Assembly (NCBI RefSeq): GCF_013396335.1
Contig: NZ_JABWSY010000001.1
Location: forward strand, 248,001 to 312,000
From: Bacillus sp. EB106-08-02-XG196
GTDB taxonomy: Bacteria; Bacillota; Bacilli; Bacillales; Cytobacillaceae
DNA length: 64,000 nt
Direction: 5' to 3'
The notes under the pieces are model-generated. The model made no database searches, was not told where the DNA came from, and saw only the letters and a program-made list of their open reading frames with translations. This document shows positions 55,340 through 62,695 of this stretch, in pieces. The translations under genes were made by a program, and so were the position numbers. The first letter of the stretch is position 1; each line of letters opens with the position of its first letter.

Positions 55340-55848
55340 ATAAAGCTCCCCCGAACAAACATACATAATGTTCCAAAAACGATTGCTACCCCATACGGAA
55401 ATGAAATACTTGTACTTTTTTCTTTACTAAATAATATTGATCCTAAATTTCCTCTTAAGTAAATAATTTGAAAAAAGAAAGATTTAATGGAGGTCTTAAT
55501 TCCACTTTTTTTCATAATCAAGACAATTGAGATTACTCCCCCTATAAGAGCTATATAAACAAATGAGTATAAAACAAAACTCGTTCCCATTAAAGCCCCG
55601 ATTGCTGCCATAAGCTTAACATCACCAGCACCCATTCCCCCTAATAAATAAGGAATTAGCAAAAGGGATAATCCAAGCAAAAAACCCTTACCGCTAAAAA
55701 GAAAGCCTTCTAAACCTTGGACAGATGTATAATAAATGAACCCTATTATGATAGCTGGTAATGTTACTATATTTAATATTTTTCTATTTTTAATGTCTGT
55801 TATTAATGAAATTATTAATGCAGTGATGAGTACAAAATTTATAATCAT
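55336..55848 (-). CDS. tadV: Prepilin peptidase, A24 family (TadV/CpaA)
   Basis: A 170-residue multi-helix aspartyl peptidase that lacks the N-terminal methylase domain. The two catalytic Asp are in LITDIKNRKI (about residue 18) and GMGAGDVKLMAAIG (GxGD motif, about residue 77). It matures the Flp pilin and TadE-like pilins. Second gene of the tad cluster, after flp and a short hairpin. Confidence 0.9.
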   Translation of the reverse strand: MIINFVLITALIISLITDIKNRKILNIVTLPAIIIGFIYYTSVQGLEGFLFSGKGFLLGLSLLLIPYLLGGMGAGDVKLMAAIGALMGTSFVLYSFVYIALIGGVISIVLIMKKSGIKTSIKSFFFQIIYLRGNLGSILFSKEKSTSISFPYGVAIVFGTLCMFVRGSFI

Positions 55849-55880
55849 ATCTTTACCTCTCTGTTTTTTAATAGAAGGAA

Positions 55881-55904
55881 AGCCCTACCTATTAAAGTAG
55901 GGCT
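55881..55904 (-). terminator. Hairpin between flp and the prepilin peptidase gene
   Basis: AGCCCTAC pairs with GTAGGGCT around an 8-nt loop. On the minus strand the following bases (TTTCCTTCTATT) are only partly T-rich, so partial termination or mRNA stabilisation that keeps flp transcript in excess is likely. Confidence 0.65.
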
Positions 55905-55918
55905 CCGATTGGAAAAAT

Positions 55919-56092
55919 CTACAAAGCAGAGTCTAACTTTGCCTTTAAATCATTGAATAAACCAGTAAGTGAACCAGACAGTATACCAACAGCAGAAACA
56001 GCAACTACTACAATTCCGGCTAATATTAAACCATACTCCGATAATCCTTGACCTTCTTCTTCAATAAATAATCCTTTGATTTTTTGTAACAT
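55919..56092 (-). CDS. flp: Flp-type IVb major pilin
   Basis: 57 residues, too short for a long-ORF search. MLQKIKGLFIEEEGQ then GLSEYGLILAGIVVVAVSA shows the Flp motif: Gly14 as the cleavage position, Glu at +5, Tyr at +6, followed by a 20-residue hydrophobic stretch. The tail is short and helical. TAGGAGGAAACAAA precedes the ATG. First gene of the tad operon and expected to be its most abundant product. Confidence 0.92.
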   Translation of the reverse strand: MLQKIKGLFIEEEGQGLSEYGLILAGIVVVAVSAVGILSGSLTGLFNDLKAKLDSAL

Positions 56093-56117
56093 TTTGTTTC
56101 CTCCTACTATTTTATAG

Positions 56118-56169
56118 TTTTTGTTTGTTCTATATTTAGAACCTGAGCTAAATATATAACGAACAAAAA
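56118..56169. promoter_or_regulatory. 22-bp inverted repeat in front of flp
   Basis: Arms 56118-56139 and 56148-56169 match at 20 of 22 positions around an 8-nt loop (AACCTGAG). A third, direct part-copy TTTTTGTTCGTTATA lies at 56187-56201. It is 26 bp upstream of the flp start, so it covers the expected promoter or leader. Confidence 0.75.
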
Positions 56170-56261
56170 GATTTGAAAATGTTCATTTTTGTTCGTTATA
56201 GAGGGTTTAGACAAGTTATTCTATCTTTTTCTCTATTTTTCTAGTTTTTTCTTAGTTTTTT

Positions 56262-56268
56262 GTTCTTT
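56262..56268 (+). promoter_or_regulatory. SinR-like heptamer GTTCTTT
   Basis: Matches the B. subtilis SinR motif GTTCTYT between the divergent flp and DUF192 genes. Short motif, so weak evidence alone. Confidence 0.3.
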
Positions 56269-56329
56269 AAAAAGAAAATTTAGTTTAATATAATGAACAT
56301 ATAGTACCTAAAATGAAAGGAGTTTTTAT

Positions 56330-56662
56330 ATGCAAAAAAAAGTTGTTAACATCCCTCATCATATTGAATTGGCTGATTCCTTTTTCAAAAGATTGAAGGG
56401 TTTGATGTTTCGGCAGGATCCAATTCAGGATGAAGGACTCTGGATTGTACCCTGTAATGCAGTCCACATGTTCTTTATGAAGTTCCCTTTAGACATTGTT
56501 CTATTAAGCGAACAAAACGAAGTGATTGGGCTTCATCATTGTTTACAGCCCTGGAAAATAACAAAACCCGTCAAAAATGCCTATTCAACTTTAGAGCTGC
56601 CAGCAGGATCTGCTGAGAAATTAGGAATTCGTATTGGAAGTATTATTCAATGTCAAAATTAA
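56330..56662 (+). CDS. DUF192 protein
   Basis: A 110-residue protein without a signal peptide, in contrast to many DUF192 proteins. Typical stretches: RLKGLMFRQDPIQDEGLWIVPCNAVHMFFMKFPLDIVLL (positions about 21-60, with the HMFFMKFPLD core) and ELPAGSAEKLGIRIGS. AAAGGAG precedes the ATG. It is divergent from flp and codirectional with the vWA gene; DUF192 genes often lie near tad clusters. Function unknown. Confidence 0.85.
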   Translation: MQKKVVNIPHHIELADSFFKRLKGLMFRQDPIQDEGLWIVPCNAVHMFFMKFPLDIVLLSEQNEVIGLHHCLQPWKITKPVKNAYSTLELPAGSAEKLGIRIGSIIQCQN

Positions 56663-56824
56663 ATAACTACAGCATTTTGGGATCTAGATATAGGTCGGTT
56701 CCTAATTATTTTGATTATAGACAGGAGCACCAAGAGAGCTGACTTCGCTAAAATCAGTTCTTTTACTATTGAGAAACATCCATCTATACAAAACGATCGT
56801 TTTGATGTTAAAATTGTTTTATAT

Positions 56825-56843
56825 AAAGAACGTTCTGTTCTAT
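56825..56843 (+). promoter_or_regulatory. SinR-like paired sites before the vWA gene
   Basis: AAAGAAC (inverse of GTTCTTT) abuts GTTCTGT and GTTCTAT, creating the perfect palindrome AGAACGTTCT at 56827-56836, about 40 bp before the vWA start. Resembles a SinR-type operator pair; binding is inferred. Confidence 0.4.
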
Positions 56844-56873
56844 TTACTGTTTTTACTATGGAGGTGTTACCCG

Positions 56874-58745
56874 GTGTTGAAAAAAACAATTGGTATCCTA
56901 GTCTTGTTCATTTATTTATTCTCTCTGACGAGTGTGCATGCTGAGGATTCCTTTGTCACCTCTTCACGGATTGAAGGGGTTTTAGTTGTTGATGTAAGTA
57001 AGTCGATGCTGACAAGTGACCCAAACAAAATCAGCAACGAAGCAATGAAAATGTTTATTGATATGTCTTCGCTTAAAGGGGATAAAATCGGTTTTATTGC
57101 TTATGCAGGTGATGTTGTTGCAAAAAAGGACCTAGTAAAGCTGCAGGCCGAGAAAGATAAAACCGACCTGAAAGCATTTATTGATTCGCTAGGCCAATAT
57201 GCAAATACCGACATATCCGTTGGACTGAAAGACGCCATCAAGTCGCTAGATGCCAGCCATGAAAAAGATTATCGTCCGATGATCGTATTACTAGCTGATG
57301 GAAATAATGATGTAGATGAGAAACAAGGTAAAACACTGCAGCAAGCATCAGTTGGACTGAACATCGCAGTTGCTGAAGCAAAAGCAAAGGGTTATCCAGT
57401 ATATGTCATCGGTCTAAATGCGGATGGAACATTGAATAAAGATGTTCTACAGAACATTGCCACTACAACAAACGGGAAATTTTTTGAAACAAGTTCAGCG
57501 GGTGAATTGCCAGGAATCCTGAGTGAGATTTTTGCCAACCATTTAAAATTAAAAGTTGTTCCCGTTGATGAGCTTGTTGGTCAAGGTGATTTTCAAGATG
57601 TCACCATCACTATTCCAAATACGAATGTATTAGAGGCAAACCTTTCCCTTGTCTCGAGCCAGCCAGTAGAGATTAAGTTGTTCGACCCGACAGGCACTGA
57701 ACAGGCCTTACCTTCAGATAAAATTTCTCTTACAAAATCTAAGTCCTACTCGATGGTAAAGATGCTACGTCCTGTTCCAGGCGATTGGACACTAAAGGTC
57801 AAAGGCATGCCTGCAGATAAAGTTGATATTAATTTCGTGTTTAACTATGATATACAGCTTTCACTTACTCCGCTTGAGAGTAAGATTTATACTGCTGGAG
57901 ATAGAATCAAGGTTGGAGCATTCTTTGAAGATAATGGGCAACAAGTTGCAAACGCTGATCTCTATAATACAATGAAAGCTACGCTTTTAATAACGGATTT
58001 AGAATCAGGTCAAACAGAGGAAATCCCTTTAGTAGCTGATCAGCAAGGATATACTGGGGAATTTATTCTCGGGAATTCAGAAAACTATGAGATTATGGTA
58101 AAGGCAGAAGGGATTAGTTTTTTCCGTGAAACACCGGTTCAACAGTTTTCAGTGGATAAGACTCCTGTTCCTGTGGAAGTAAAGGTAAGCCCAGAAAAAG
58201 AAGCTCAGCCTTTCCCTTGGACTAACGCTGTTCTTATTGGATTAGGAGCTATCCTACTGGTTACACTCATTATCTCCCGTAAAAAGAGAAAAAGGAAAAA
58301 ACAAACTGGTAACAGAGTTACTGAAGCTGTACCTGCCTTTACCTTTTCTACGAGTAATAGAAAGGGAAAACGCGGCTTTTATGGACAAATTGTTATTGAA
58401 ATTAAAGATGAAGAAACTGGGGAACTCTCCCAGCCATACTATGAAAAATTAAAAGCCTTTAAAGGAGAATTCTCTCTGCGGCAGCTCTTTAAGCTATCTG
58501 AAGAATTCATCGAAACTGATCAAATCAATTTTGTACCACTCACAGATTTTGCGTTACTGCTGTTAAATAAATCAAATTGTATGATTGAAATGAACCGTGA
58601 GCAGATTGCTGAAGAAGAATACCTCCGATTCAGGCCAAACGATAAGCTTCGCATCTTTTTAAAAGAAGCCAATAAATCGATAAATATTCAGATTATTAGT
58701 TTAGAAAAAAATAAGCATCAAGTTCAGAAGCTAAAACAAGCATAG
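56874..58745 (+). CDS. von Willebrand factor A membrane protein
   Basis: About 623 residues from the GTG at 56874, seven bases after GGAGGTG; the frame is open further upstream but that part has no site. Signal peptide (cleavage after VHA, about residue 23), vWA domain with MIDAS DVSKS (40-44) and VLLADGNNDVD (about 138), then two or three beta-rich domains (about 220-430), one transmembrane helix (about 450-468), a Lys/Arg stop-transfer run and a cytoplasmic C-terminal domain of about 150 residues. Likely a surface adhesion or assembly factor for the Tad pilus beside it. Confidence 0.85.
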   Translation: MLKKTIGILVLFIYLFSLTSVHAEDSFVTSSRIEGVLVVDVSKSMLTSDPNKISNEAMKMFIDMSSLKGDKIGFIAYAGDVVAKKDLVKLQAEKDKTDLKAFIDSLGQYANTDISVGLKDAIKSLDASHEKDYRPMIVLLADGNNDVDEKQGKTLQQASVGLNIAVAEAKAKGYPVYVIGLNADGTLNKDVLQNIATTTNGKFFETSSAGELPGILSEIFANHLKLKVVPVDELVGQGDFQDVTITIPNTNVLEANLSLVSSQPVEIKLFDPTGTEQALPSDKISLTKSKSYSMVKMLRPVPGDWTLKVKGMPADKVDINFVFNYDIQLSLTPLESKIYTAGDRIKVGAFFEDNGQQVANADLYNTMKATLLITDLESGQTEEIPLVADQQGYTGEFILGNSENYEIMVKAEGISFFRETPVQQFSVDKTPVPVEVKVSPEKEAQPFPWTNAVLIGLGAILLVTLIISRKKRKRKKQTGNRVTEAVPAFTFSTSNRKGKRGFYGQIVIEIKDEETGELSQPYYEKLKAFKGEFSLRQLFKLSEEFIETDQINFVPLTDFALLLLNKSNCMIEMNREQIAEEEYLRFRPNDKLRIFLKEANKSINIQIISLEKNKHQVQKLKQA

Positions 58746-58749
58746 GAAA

Positions 58750-58791
58750 AAGGCGATGGATTTCTAGTAAATAGAGATTCATCGCCTTTTC
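58750..58791 (+). terminator. Terminator after the vWA gene
   Basis: AAAAGGCGATG(G)A and TTCATCGCCTTTT pair with a partly matched inner stem around AGTAAAT; T-rich right flank. Begins a few bases after the stop. Confidence 0.88.
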
Positions 58792-58950
58792 TAGTTAATC
58801 GAAGTGTAGACAAAAAGCATACGAATGAGCTTAGTTGGAATGCATTTTGTATATTACTCTGTATTACATGAGAAATTTAGCTTATTTATTCACTGAATTT
58901 GAGGGGGTTGTTACCTTTTTCTAGTGGGGTTTTACTGACTTTTAAGTTTT

Positions 58951-59045
58951 GGACTTTTTTCTATGAATTATGGACTTTTTAGGGGAGCTTTTGGACTTTT
59001 CCCATGAGGTTTTGGACTTTTTTCAAGGGGTTTTGGACTATTAGA
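58951..59045. repeat. Five imperfect 21-bp tandem repeats
   Basis: The core TTTGGACTTTT (plus strand) recurs with GGACT at 58951, 58972, 58993, 59014 and 59035, exactly 21 bp apart, with variable G-rich spacers. Read on the minus strand it gives SPKPxxK heptads. See the small frame at 58968-59162. Confidence 0.9.
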
Positions 59046-59162
59046 CAATTTATCCCATAAATTTACCCAGGGGGTTTCATAAAACGGATTAAAATTCAGA
59101 CATCCCCCCCTACGGTAAATTTTACCATAGGATAAATTCGTATTAACGTCAAAATTAGACAT
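58968..59162 (-). CDS. Doubtful small frame with SPKPxxK heptads
   Basis: 64 codons on the minus strand, start ATG at 59162 with GGAG four bases upstream. The N-terminal half has no recognisable feature; the C-terminal half is SPKPLEK-SPKPHGK-SPKAPLK-SP, created by the 21-bp repeats. The repeats continue in frame past the stop (FIEKSPKLKSQ), so the end may be a recent mutation or the frame may be incidental. The Fur box at 59173-59192 lies just before it. Not supported beyond this. Confidence 0.25.
   Translation of the reverse strand: MSNFDVNTNLSYGKIYRRGGCLNFNPFYETPWVNLWDKLSNSPKPLEKSPKPHGKSPKAPLKSP
59109..59131. promoter_or_regulatory. 11-bp inverted repeat near the Fur-box gene
   Basis: CCTACGGTAAA and TTTACCATAGG (10 of 11 paired) around a single T, about 110 bp before the gene at 59240. 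Could be an operator; nothing identifies the regulator. Confidence 0.4.
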
Positions 59163-59172
59163 TATACTCCAT

Positions 59173-59192
59173 TGACAATGATTCTCATTATC
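59173..59192. promoter_or_regulatory. Fur box upstream of the 154-aa gene
   Basis: TGACAATGATTCTCA matches TGATAATNATTATCA at all but two positions; on the minus strand GATAATGAGAATCATTGTC matches the 19-bp Fur box at 17 of 19. It is about 50 bp before the start at 59240. Confidence 0.75.
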
Positions 59193-59239
59193 TATAGAAT
59201 CAACAGTATAAACAACTTCGGAAATGAGGGATCATCAAT

Positions 59240-59704
59240 ATGTTTAACATGCTATTTGGGTTAAAGGATATTCACACGGTAATTGCCAATCAACGGAAAA
59301 TCGGGGGTGCAGCAGAAGCAGACTCTATCCGTCTTTCTTCCGGTGAAACCTATTTAAGCCCTGTGTTTACTAATGTTGATTTCTCTAAAGGACAGTATGT
59401 ATCTGTCGGTTTTATCGATGAAGAGGGACAAAATATCATTGCCCATGTGGACCAAATAGCGGTTATTAAAGGATTAGAGCATAAATTAATTTGCCAGCTG
59501 AATAATCCTTATATTAAACAAATCCTAGTCCGTGATACATTACAATATTTACAAAAGTTATGTGAAGTAAACGCTGGTTTTGTTACAAAAACCTTCAAAA
59601 AAGAAGCATTAAGACTTGTTCAGGATATTAGTGTGAATGAATTAAAAAATCACAATATCTCACTTCCATTCCCAGTTGAAGATAAAATTGTTAAATTAGC
59701 ATAA
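59240..59704 (+). CDS. Fur-box-controlled protein of unknown function
   Basis: 154 residues, soluble, no signal peptide and no membrane helix. I do not recognise the family. Roughly two parts: a beta-rich N-terminal half (about 1-85: GGAAEADSIRLSSGETYLSPVF, VSVGFIDEEGQNIIAHVDQIA) and a helical C-terminal half with two isolated Cys (about 85 and 109). GAGG precedes the ATG. It lies behind a Fur box and is convergent with the encapsulin operon across a shared terminator. An iron-storage or iron-handling role is inferred from position only. Confidence 0.8.
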   Translation: MFNMLFGLKDIHTVIANQRKIGGAAEADSIRLSSGETYLSPVFTNVDFSKGQYVSVGFIDEEGQNIIAHVDQIAVIKGLEHKLICQLNNPYIKQILVRDTLQYLQKLCEVNAGFVTKTFKKEALRLVQDISVNELKNHNISLPFPVEDKIVKLA

Positions 59705-59745
59705 TAAAAACGAGGTCCTGTTAAAAATGGACCTCGTTTTTTTGT
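59705..59745. terminator. Bidirectional terminator beside the encapsulin operon
   Basis: AAAACGAGGTCC and GGACCTCGTTTT pair perfectly around TGTTAAAAAT, with A-run and T-run on either side; it can serve the 154-aa gene and the ferredoxin gene. Confidence 0.92.
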
Positions 59746-59789
59746 TGGATTTGAATTTATTCCGCGAACTAGCCTTTTGGTCGTGCTTT

Positions 59790-60137
59790 TTAGAGTATTT
59801 CTGCCTGGCAAGCCAACCGATACCCGTTTGCTATCTCATTCTTAAGCTTTTTCCGCTCCTGCTCATTTGGAGATGACAATCCTGGACCACTAAGGACCTT
59901 GACTGTACATTGTCCGCACGTACCTTTGCGGCATTTATAATTGATTTGCTTCCCTTGATTCAAGGCTGCGTCCAATAGCTTTCCTTTTACAGGGTGAATT
60001 TCGATTTTACTGCCGTTTTGCTCCACGATGATTTCTTCTGTTTCAATTTTTTGGGTTTCTTTCAGCACGGGGGCTTGTTGTTTTATAATCAGCCTTCCTG
60101 GAATAAGTGAACCGACTGTGAAGACACGATTATTCAT
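59790..60137 (-). CDS. Encapsulin-associated [2Fe-2S] ferredoxin
   Basis: About 115 residues from the ATG at 60137, which overlaps the shell stop (TAATG). The N-terminus NNRVFTVGSLIPGRL carries the same FTVGSLI peptide that ends the IMEF cargo, so it is an N-terminal encapsulation signal. After a linker comes a plant-type ferredoxin domain with Cys69, Cys74, Cys77 and Cys110 (C-x4-C-x2-C...C). In related systems such ferredoxins pass electrons to the stored ferric mineral so that Fe2+ can be released. Last gene of the operon. Confidence 0.9.
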   Translation of the reverse strand: MNNRVFTVGSLIPGRLIIKQQAPVLKETQKIETEEIIVEQNGSKIEIHPVKGKLLDAALNQGKQINYKCRKGTCGQCTVKVLSGPGLSSPNEQERKKLKNEIANGYRLACQAEIL

Positions 60138-60985
60138 TAGTCTCCCATAGCTTCCAATGTACAAATGGCTGAAGGCCGCTTAATTCGCAAAACCACAGTT
60201 TCATATACACGGAAAGGATGATTCATCCCTTCTACACCCAGGTAAGCAGTATCGAAATCCTCTGATATCGCAAGGTCTAGATTATTTTTCCCTGTATTTA
60301 CTAGCACCCCTGATTTTCCTTTTAAAACAGGAGATTGAAACACCCCATCAGTAACTAATTCACGAATATGTTCAATTTCTAATACATTTGTATCACGGTG
60401 GACACGATGGATAAGTGAATATAATTGTGGTGATAGAACAAGTGCAAATGGTCCATTGTGATTCATCTCAAGCAGCTTATTCCTTGCATCGACGATATCC
60501 TGAAAGGCATTTCCAGATTCAAACCATTCGCCAATTAAGTGTGTTAAGCGGCCTGGAACATTCATTAAACCAGGAATATCAAATTCCCTGGTCCCATGGA
60601 AAATCATTTGGTCTTCTAGAATCGCCACATCACGTGCAGCATTGGCAGCGGCTGAAAAGTCTATGGGGATATCTACTACCTTTGCCTGATCTAAATCACG
60701 CCAATATAATACGAAGTCTTTATAAAGCAAAGGAATCGTATAGTTCACCCTTTTACTCGTCTCAATATCCGTATCAAAGGAGCCCTGAAAATCCATTTTT
60801 GCTTCTAAATTTTCTGCAAAAACATCATTAAAGATACTTTGTACGCCTCTTCCAAGCGGACCGTATAGTTCAATAAAGCGGCGCCCGACCAATTGCCTTC
60901 TTGCTGCATCAATAACGGTTTGATCCAGCTGAGTAAATTCTTGATTTGATAATGGTGAATCCGGGTATAATTGTATTTTATTCAT
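60137..60985 (-). CDS. Encapsulin shell protein (HK97 fold)
   Basis: 282 residues. The N-terminal LSNQEFTQLDQTVIDAARRQLVGRRFIELYGPLGRG (positions about 10-45) is the encapsulin start pattern: helix, then the P-domain/E-loop. QSIFNDVFAENLEAKMDFQG, RLTHLIGEWF and PFALVLSPQLYSLIHR follow. It self-assembles into an icosahedral protein cage in the cytosol. Its size agrees with the T=4 shells known from Bacillaceae IMEF systems. It is the middle gene; AAGAGAGGATAAACC precedes the ATG. 20 bp separate it from the cargo gene. Confidence 0.93.
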   Translation of the reverse strand: MNKIQLYPDSPLSNQEFTQLDQTVIDAARRQLVGRRFIELYGPLGRGVQSIFNDVFAENLEAKMDFQGSFDTDIETSKRVNYTIPLLYKDFVLYWRDLDQAKVVDIPIDFSAAANAARDVAILEDQMIFHGTREFDIPGLMNVPGRLTHLIGEWFESGNAFQDIVDARNKLLEMNHNGPFALVLSPQLYSLIHRVHRDTNVLEIEHIRELVTDGVFQSPVLKGKSGVLVNTGKNNLDLAISEDFDTAYLGVEGMNHPFRVYETVVLRIKRPSAICTLEAMGD

Positions 60986-61005
60986 TGGTTTATCCTCTCT
61001 TTTCC

Positions 61006-61575
61006 TTAGATTAAGCTTCCCACCGTAAAGCCCCTTCTCTGTTTAGTTTGAGGTGCATGACTAACCTCTGTTACAGTTCCTGTTCGGTCTAAATGGTCAT
61101 GATCCTCATCGTGATGGGCATGTGGGTCTACATAATTGGTATCAAATCGACTGTTAATTTCAATTAACATTTGTTTTACCTGCTGATAATCCTTATACGA
61201 AACTTCCCTCAAGCTATTTAACAAGTTGCTTCGCTCTTCATCTGTAAAGCGAAATAGAGCTAAATCTAGGTGTTCGACGAAATTATGTAAACCGAATTTT
61301 TCAAGATTTAATTCTTGTAAAAGTCGATTAAATTCATTGTTGGTTGGAGAAAATTCTTTTTCGTCTTTTACTTGTTGAAATTTACTTATAAGCGGTATAA
61401 GTACAACTAACCGAGAAAGCCGCTGTTCTTCTTCTTCATAAATATGGTGGTAGTAAAGTCTCTCATGTTCATCCGTTGCATTTTGAATGACCGGGTCGAG
61501 CATATTCATAAATTTTTCGATTGCGTCTTTGGTGGTTGTAAATATTTGGTAAAAAATTTTTAACTCTTCTTGCAC
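61006..61575 (-). CDS. IMEF-type encapsulated ferroxidase cargo
   Basis: 189 residues from a GTG (61575), seven bases after AGGAGGTG. A four-helix-type domain (about 1-145) rich in Glu and His (DEHERLYYHHIYEEEEQR, about 35-52) offers iron ligands. A histidine/aspartate-rich linker follows (His152, 154, 155, 159, 161), then the C-terminal targeting peptide GFTVGSLI (182-189). This layout is that of the iron-mineralising encapsulin-associated Firmicute proteins, which oxidise Fe2+ and mineralise it inside the shell. First gene of the operon. No Fur box was seen just upstream. Confidence 0.9.
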   Translation of the reverse strand: MQEELKIFYQIFTTTKDAIEKFMNMLDPVIQNATDEHERLYYHHIYEEEEQRLSRLVVLIPLISKFQQVKDEKEFSPTNNEFNRLLQELNLEKFGLHNFVEHLDLALFRFTDEERSNLLNSLREVSYKDYQQVKQMLIEINSRFDTNYVDPHAHHDEDHDHLDRTGTVTEVSHAPQTKQRRGFTVGSLI

Positions 61576-61744
61576 GAATGCGCACCTCCTAATGCATATT
61601 ACTACCTGTCATTATTGACGGTTAATTTCATTTCTAAAACACCATTCCGTGAGAATCTTTTGAACATATCCGTTTTTATGAATAACTCGGGCCTAGTGAT
61701 ACATAATAACAATGGCAATTATCAAATCATTAGGAGGAAAGTAT

Positions 61745-62425
61745 ATGATGCAAAATCAGCAAGGACAGGGCCAGATGCACCAAAATATGCACACAGGTAA
61801 TGTACCGCCTCAACTGAATCATGGTGGTCATGAGGTCATTGACTTAAATGAAGTTCTAGGGGCTGCTGTTGGTACACTGAATCAGTATCTGATGTTACGT
61901 CAACACGTAAAGGATCCAGAATTACTTGATATCCTGGATCGCCAATATAAATTTATGCAGGATGAATACAACATCACTGTAGAGTGTTTCAAGACAGGAC
62001 AAAATCCTTCCCATCCTACTTCTAGGTATGAAATGAGACAAGGAAATGACTTCATCTATGGTATGAAGCCATCTCAGCCGAAAAAGCCTTGGCAATCAGT
62101 GTCTGAGATTAATGATGAATACATTTCAAGCTGTTTGCTGGCATCCTGCAAATCAGGCGCTTCCATGAAAACGATGGCAGCACTTGAAACAACAAATCCA
62201 GTGGTGCGCCGCGTGCTCGCAGATTCAGTACCAAACTGCATTGAAATGGGCTATGAACTCTCTATTTATCAAAATAAACATCATTACTATCAGGTGCCAC
62301 AGCTTGCTGAGCAGGATATGAATACTTATAGAAATGCATTTGCACCGGCACAGGGTCAAGCGATGGGACAACCTATGGGGCAAATGCCAAATAACAATTT
62401 GATGAATAATAACCTTCCTCATTAA
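61745..62425 (+). CDS. CotF-family spore coat protein
   Basis: About 226 residues from the ATG at 61745 with AGGAGGAAAG upstream. A Gln/Met/His-rich N-terminal tail, a coat-F (ferritin-like helical) domain about 30-185 (LNEVLGAAVGTLNQYLMLRQHVKDPELLDILDRQY region; SCLLASCKSGASMKTMAALE), and a C-terminal tail of QGQAMGQPMGQ repeats. Typical of spore coat proteins of the CotF type in Bacillus. Divergent from the encapsulin operon; a strong terminator follows. A mother-cell sigma factor promoter is expected but I could not locate one confidently. Confidence 0.88.
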   Translation: MMQNQQGQGQMHQNMHTGNVPPQLNHGGHEVIDLNEVLGAAVGTLNQYLMLRQHVKDPELLDILDRQYKFMQDEYNITVECFKTGQNPSHPTSRYEMRQGNDFIYGMKPSQPKKPWQSVSEINDEYISSCLLASCKSGASMKTMAALETTNPVVRRVLADSVPNCIEMGYELSIYQNKHHYYQVPQLAEQDMNTYRNAFAPAQGQAMGQPMGQMPNNNLMNNNLPH

Positions 62426-62470
62426 TAAAAAACGCTATCCTTCAATAATATGAAGGATAGCGTTTTTTGC
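62426..62470 (+). terminator. Terminator after the coat protein gene
   Basis: AAAAAACGCTATCCTTC and GAAGGATAGCGTTTTTT pair perfectly (17 bp) around AATAATAT; the run ends in T-tract. Confidence 0.95.
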
Positions 62471-62695
62471 TTTAAAGCTATATTGTTTACCAATTCCAAA
62501 ATTTATTAAATTTTTTAAATATTCGTAAAGATTCTATTAATTAAGAGAATTATTATCGAATAGTTGTTAGTATTAAAAATGCAGATTGAGCTGTCTTTTG
62601 ACCTATTACTTCTTCCCCTTACGGTGTATAAACAATTTTTCTATTATTAGGTAGGAATCACCAAAAGTTAGAAAAATTTTTATAAAAAGAAGGAA

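Noticed and set aside
56711..56944. 77-codon plus-strand frame before the vWA gene
   Set aside because: Overlaps the true vWA start and signal peptide in another frame; no ribosome site.
60415..60831. 138-codon plus-strand frame opposite the encapsulin gene
   Set aside because: Antisense shadow; the shell protein on the other strand has family signatures.
61576..61744. Fur box between the encapsulin and coat genes
   Set aside because: AATGGCAATTATCA-like sequence near 61712 matches only one half of the box; too weak to report.
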